A stretch of 24,122 nucleotides of DNA from Plakobranchus ocellatus (lineage: Eukaryota; Mollusca; Gastropoda; Plakobranchidae), in assembly GCA_019648995.1 (NCBI GenBank), contig BLXT01005398.1, forward strand, positions 358,948 to 383,069, given 5' to 3'. Position numbers and translations under genes: made by a program. Positions within the stretch are counted from its first letter, which is position 1, and every line of letters starts with the position of its first letter. Shown one piece after another: positions 20,153 through 24,122 of the stretch. The notes under the pieces are model-generated. The model was not told the DNA's origin and ran no database searches. It was given only the letters and a program-made list of their open reading frames with translations.

Positions 20153-21039
20153 TAATTTATACACAGCAACGCGTGACCAATGAGGTTAGGGTTGGAAGAA
20201 GTCATACCGTGTCGTTGAGAGTAAATATTTTATTATATTATCCTAGCTGGCAATAATGCTCAAAACCCGGTTCTGCAAGGCTGCCTCCCTTATAGGTCTG
20301 ATTCAATACTCTGGCGGAAAAAAAATAATGAACTATGTCTATCGAAAAAAACTGAAAAATAAAGGGAAATAAAAAAGAAAAGTGAAAAAAAAAAAAAGAT
20401 AAAGCGAAAGATTTTGCTGCAGAAAATAATCATTAAAGCGAAAATCCTTTATACCGCCCAGCTTGGAAAAAAGCACATTGTTCAAATAGTGATTGCTCTC
20501 GATTGATCAGAGTTTGTTGTTACAATAAGATCAAATCTATTTTAAAAGCAAATTCATTGCGATTTAATCGAAAGAGACTTTATGGCCATAAAACATCTAT
20601 CGCCTGTGGACTGACTCTTATCGATTCATGGGTCACATAGATTTCCCCCACCATGCTTTCTTCAATATCTTATTGACACTGACTCTGCCATTAGCCTTTC
20701 GCTGATGGAATAAAGTAGAAGAAGAGAGGCAAGGGTTAGTTGGAAATTGTTTGTGATTCCGTATAAACTTTACACTGACTTTATCATTCCAATACAGGTT
20801 CCGTGCATATTGTAACCATGCTTAGCATTCAGAGAAAGTTTTTTTTTTTTGCCTTCAAGTCGACTCAGCCTGTCCCTGGTTCAAAGATAGGCTTCATCTT
20901 GTTCCGTGTAATCGATTCATACAGATTTGATGCATGCTCTGCATGGGCTATCTTTGTTTGGCATAATGTTTAAAAAATGTATGCAAGATTGGTAGAGCTG
21001 AAATGATAACTTCATTTTATACCTTTTGAGAAACGGACT

Positions 21040-21046
21040 AAGAGAG

Positions 21047-21100
<54 letters not shown>

Positions 21101-21303
21101 GGAGGGAGGGAGAAGGAGAGTAAGAGAGACAGAGAAAAAGATTGATAGAAAGAGAGAGAGAGAGAAAAGAGGGAGGGAGAACGATAAGAGATAGATGGAT
21201 ATAGAAAGGGAGAGACAGACAGAGAGAAAGAGAGAAAAAAAGGTAGGGATCGACAGAGAGAGAAAGAAAGACAAAGAGAGACAGAGAGAGACTCAGAGAG
21301 AGG
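21040..21303. repeat. GA-rich purine tract, about 260 bp
   Basis: An almost pure (GA)n microsatellite at 21041-21100 continues into interrupted GAGA, GGGA and GACA repeats. The minus-strand Ser/Leu-rich ORFs across it are an artefact of the repeat. Confidence 0.95.
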
Positions 21304-22437
21304 AATAAAATTCATCGTCTTTTGATTCAAGTATCCTTGGACAACGCTTGTAGGTTTTTAAAACGTATTAAGAATGGTAGATCTGAACGACACTTCCCCA
21401 AAGTTCTTTTTTTTCAAAGGCTCAAGTAAAATAGTTTCATGTTCATTGCAAAAAGAAAAGATTCTAATGATAAGAAAAAGCTCTATGTCGCGCAGGGAAC
21501 AATCACAGGCAACAACCATTATCACAAGAGAAGCGTCTGTCTAAAGGAGGACAGAAAAAAAAATTGGCGATTAAATGTATGCAAAGTAACTAGAGTTTAA
21601 CGAACACAGCTAAGAAGCTAAGCTGCTGTTCTCAACCCTCTTGCCATTTTCTTTGTGTGTGTAAAATGTTTTTGTGGTTCCAATTATGGTAGATTTATTT
21701 TTTTTAATCTGTATTGAGGTGATTTTTTAATCATAAACTACTATTTTTTATCTAAAGAATAAACATTGGTTTTTTAAAGGAGGAAAAAATTGATGCATTT
21801 TTTAATTGTAAATTTGTATAAAAGAGTCAGTAGATAGAAAGCATTCTTTTATTCAAGAAAAAAAGAGATATTTTTTTAAATTTAAATGTTCTGCCTGTAG
21901 ACTGAAACTGTTGTAACGATTTTATAGATTACGTAGGGGAGACAAATAAACAAATACTGACATTTTTTTTGTCGTGATCACTTTTAATTGAAACCTTTAA
22001 GCCAAAAATGTTTTTCCATACTCTCTGTTTCTAAGTAACTTTTTAAGTTGGTGACTGTATTCTTTTACTAAATTACATACATTGCACAGACCAATGGCCT
22101 TTTCTATCCATTTGAGACTTTGTTCTAAAGCCTTTTATTGCAAAATGTTTTCTTTCATATTCTTACAACAATGAGATCATTCATTTCAAGGATCATTCAA
22201 AACACTGAAGCTGTCCATTTGGCAACTAGGCGCACACCTAGTTAGTGGGTTTTGTTTTTCTCTTTAATTTCGAGTCAATTTATTTTCATGTAGGCTTTGG
22301 GATTATTTTTACTTCGGCTGGTAAGCCCGCCCTAATACATACACACAAAGGACATCTTTTCTCTTTCTGAATCTTGTTACAAATCTTCTAATCGCAATCT
22401 TCAAACAAACCTATTCGAAAAATTATTTAGGCTTAGT
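21304..22437. other. AT-rich intergenic sequence, no gene seen
   Basis: Mostly poly-A and poly-T interruptions. A small perfect hairpin, AACTAGG-CGCACA-CCTAGTT, occurs near 22227. No ORF of interest and no repeat family recognised. Confidence 0.6.
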
Positions 22438-22450
22438 CTTATTAATATCA

Positions 22451-22736
22451 AAGGAGTGGTAGCTCATCTGGTAGGGCAGTCGGCTACCAAGTCAGAGGTC
22501 TGGGATTCGAATCCCAGTCCCGGCCAAGTCAGTCTTTCAATGATCCTCTGTGTCCACCCAGCACTATATATGGGTATATAGGTCTGTGAAGACCCGGCGA
22601 AAGTAAAGGCGGCGAGGAAAGCAATGGCAACCTACCTCATAATGCCGTATGCCAAGAACAATCAGGACCCTACTCCTGGTTCCCCAATGCTTGGACTAAG
22701 CGTGGGACCCACTTATATATTTACTTTTTTTTTTTA
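22451..22736 (+). mobile_element. tRNA-derived SINE, copy 2, with 13-bp target-site duplication
   Basis: It begins AAGGAGTGGTAGCTCATCTGG with a tRNA-like A box. The B box GATTCGAATCC sits inside a perfect T-arm with CTGGG and CCCAG stems. A non-tRNA body with AAAGGCGGCGAGGAA follows, then a T-rich tail. CTTATTAATATCA at 22438-22450 and CTTATCAATATCA at 22737-22749 (12 of 13 identical) flank it. The better-preserved promoter boxes suggest it is younger than copy 1. Confidence 0.92.
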
Positions 22737-22810
22737 CTTATCAATATCATAGTGTTATATCACTTAATTATGATGTGTTCTGTAGTGGGGCACCTCAAAT
22801 CGAAGTACCC

Positions 22811-22911
22811 AAGTTTGAGAGTAAACTCAAATATGTTCAAATATTTTTTTTTTTAATGATACATCCAAACTTGAGAATATTCTCAGAGTTGAGCCCATAT
22901 TAAACTCTGAG
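22811..22911. repeat. Cluster of nested palindromes
   Basis: Within 100 bases there are TTTGAG-AGTAAA-CTCAAA (22814-22831), the perfect 12-bp palindrome GAGAATATTCTC (22873-22884), and CTCAGAGTT paired with AACTCTGAG (22882-22890 and 22903-22911). AAGTTTGAG and AAACTTGAG motifs also oppose each other across the T-run. Confidence 0.8.
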
Positions 22912-23760
22912 TTAAGTCCAAGTGAGACATCAAACTTTTTATACGGCCAAGATTGACAGTAAAATAATCACATATAAGTTTGACAGATGTTTTGATATTT
23001 TAAAGCTGAAGAATAAACGGAGCTGTGTCCAAACGAGTTATAAGACTTTTAACATTCATGTTACATCGAAGCTTAAAATTGAAAATCGGGGTATATGGAC
23101 AGCTTGAGTAATCCATTCCACATAACGAAAATAAACCCTGACAATCGTAATTTTTTTTTTTTAGGACCGACAACAGTGGAAGTCCTTGATGTCGATGTCT
23201 GCGCCAGATGTGGTATTTGAGGTAGGAGTCTTTGTTCGAGGTCAAATAAGATATTTCGTAAAATAATTATTGCCATTTGCGACACTTAGTTAAAAAAAAA
23301 AAAGCAATGATTCTTTACTGGGCGAAAAGAGGCAGTCCTACTCCTGGGCACAAGGATTAATTTACTTACTCACAATGGGAAATAACCGTTAAAATACACA
23401 AACATCACAAGCTTACGAGTTTACTTTCCTTAATATCTGTATGAATTAATTTTTTTTTCTTTGTTAATTTTTTTTTTAACAAAGAAATGGGTAAGGCATG
23501 AAGACTCTTCAGTTATCTGTCCTTCTTGATGTTCCCACTGGAGAGAGAAGCGGCACAACTTGATCGCCCGGGTCCCCAATGGTTAGAGGAGTGGAACGAT
23601 TTGATTGCCAAAGTCATCCTTGAGATCTGACACTGGAGAGGGCAATTTGAACGAAAGAAGGCACACGTGTAAAAAAGATAATCTGTCTTTAATAAAAGCT
23701 ACTTGTACGCATTCCATGTCTTTGAAGAAATAGCAGCAAACTAGAAGAACTTACAGTCTC
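22912..23760. other. Region downstream of the DEG/ENaC gene, no other gene seen
   Basis: AT-rich sequence with poly-T and poly-A runs near 23150, 23290 and 23450. Overlapping minus-strand ORFs around 23000-23285 lack any recognisable domain. The part nearest 23760 may belong to the channel gene's 3' UTR. Confidence 0.5.
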
Positions 23761-23790
23761 TTTATTCTTCCAAGAATCCCTTCCTTTATT
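23761..23790 (-). promoter_or_regulatory. Tandem AATAAA polyadenylation signals of the DEG/ENaC gene
   Basis: Two minus-strand AATAAA hexamers, at 23790-23785 and 23766-23761, lie 23 and 47 bases beyond the stop codon. They imply a short 3' UTR. A site further along is possible. Confidence 0.55.
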
Positions 23791-23812
23791 TGTTTCATTA
23801 ACCGTTTCTCGT

Positions 23813-24071
23813 CTAACCCCAGGCCGCCCTGGCACAGTCTTTAGCTCCCTCAAACTGGGGCGACCCACGTCTACAGAAAGTTCTGAAGCCGAGGCCAAAC
23901 CCAAGATCTACAAGAAGCAGTTCTAGAATCTCCATAGCTGTGAGAATGGAAAACCCGAGGAGGAGACCCAGCTGTCCGCCGAAATTTCCCAACAGTGTGT
24001 ACCAGGTATAAGCTGGTGAACTTTCAACTGTCTCCAGGATCAAGCTTTCGTAAAAAAAAAACTTCCATTCG
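23813..24071 (-). CDS. DEG/ENaC-family sodium channel, last coding exon (partial gene)
   Basis: The minus strand reads FYESLILETVESSPAY, then TWYTLLGNFGGQLGLLLG and FSILTAMEILELLL, ending at a TAG at 23815-23813. This is the C-terminal end of a degenerin/epithelial sodium channel subunit. It shows the conserved pre-TM2 E..P.Y segment, the GGQLGL block and the G-x-S selectivity filter (GFS) in transmembrane helix 2, followed by a short cytosolic tail of about 30 residues with RR and Cys. These proteins form trimeric, often ligand- or mechano-gated, Na+ channels in the plasma membrane. An acceptor TTTTAG at 24077-24072 gives exon start 24071. A stop lies upstream in the same frame at 24094-24092, supporting a splice there. 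Earlier exons (TM1, extracellular domain) lie beyond the window. A run of ten T in the exon could hide an indel. Confidence 0.9.
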
Positions 24072-24122
24072 CTAAAATGGATTGAGTTAAATTATCGCAC
24101 GGGTTAGATAAATAGTTTAAGT

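Larger units (their letters stand above)
18779..20950. other. Intergenic region with simple repeats, no gene seen
   Basis: It contains a (TTTTG)n tract at about 18977-19015, poly-C at 19327-19350, A-rich stretches near 19720 and 20330-20400 and a short palindrome at 20136-20152. The moderately long ORFs around 18898-19200 show no known domain. Confidence 0.6.

Noticed and set aside
20917-21330. Minus-strand Ser/Leu-rich ORF
   Set aside because: A translation of the GA-rich purine tract.
22451-22525. Functional tRNA gene
   Set aside because: The T-arm is good but the acceptor and anticodon arms do not close, and the sequence continues into a SINE body with flanking duplications.
23318-23365. 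Possible SINE 3' fragment with CCTACTCCTGGG
   Set aside because: Similarity to the tails of the two SINEs is only about ten bases.

Overview
The window looks like nuclear DNA of an invertebrate animal, probably a mollusc or another lophotrochozoan. The protein genes are split by GT-AG introns, the sequence is AT-rich, and it carries tRNA-derived SINEs, a decayed Ty3/gypsy fragment, foldback elements and many mini- and microsatellites. The mollusc call is an inference from overall character, since no species-diagnostic gene is present. There is no sign of bacterial, phage or CRISPR organisation.

One complete gene fills the left two thirds. It is a Rab8-type small GTPase on the minus strand, with seven coding exons between 15397 (ATG) and 3411 (stop). 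The exons join in frame to 209 codons and carry every GTPase motif plus a C-terminal CSVL prenylation box. Its introns hold most of the repeats. Intron 1 has a terminal-inverted-repeat element, a SINE with a clear target-site duplication, an AGATCT-rich inverted repeat and a 29-base assembly gap. Intron 4 holds a roughly 1 kb minisatellite with a 60-bp unit. Intron 5 holds an array made from the exon-6 splice acceptor, directly followed by a broken Ty3/gypsy RNase H tail and integrase lying antisense to Rab8. The 3' UTR and flank (1-3410) contain several further degenerate tandem arrays and a near-perfect long hairpin.

From 15.4 to 23.7 kb I see no convincing gene. Near the Rab8 start there is an ETS-type site and a strong Kozak context. 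Further up are a (TTC)n tract, a 41-bp tandem array, two copies of one SINE family, a (TTTTG)n tract, a 24-base poly-C run, a 260-bp purine tract and clustered palindromes.

At the right edge, on the minus strand, lies the last coding exon of a DEG/ENaC-family sodium channel (24071-23813), whose upstream exons lie outside the window. It points the same way as Rab8. The two genes have no evident functional link.

I did not find an unambiguous new biological system. The most notable features are the amplified splice acceptor of Rab8 exon 6, the intron-4 minisatellite with donor-like hexamers on the transcript strand, the 663-748 hairpin, and an Ala in the Rab8 P-loop.
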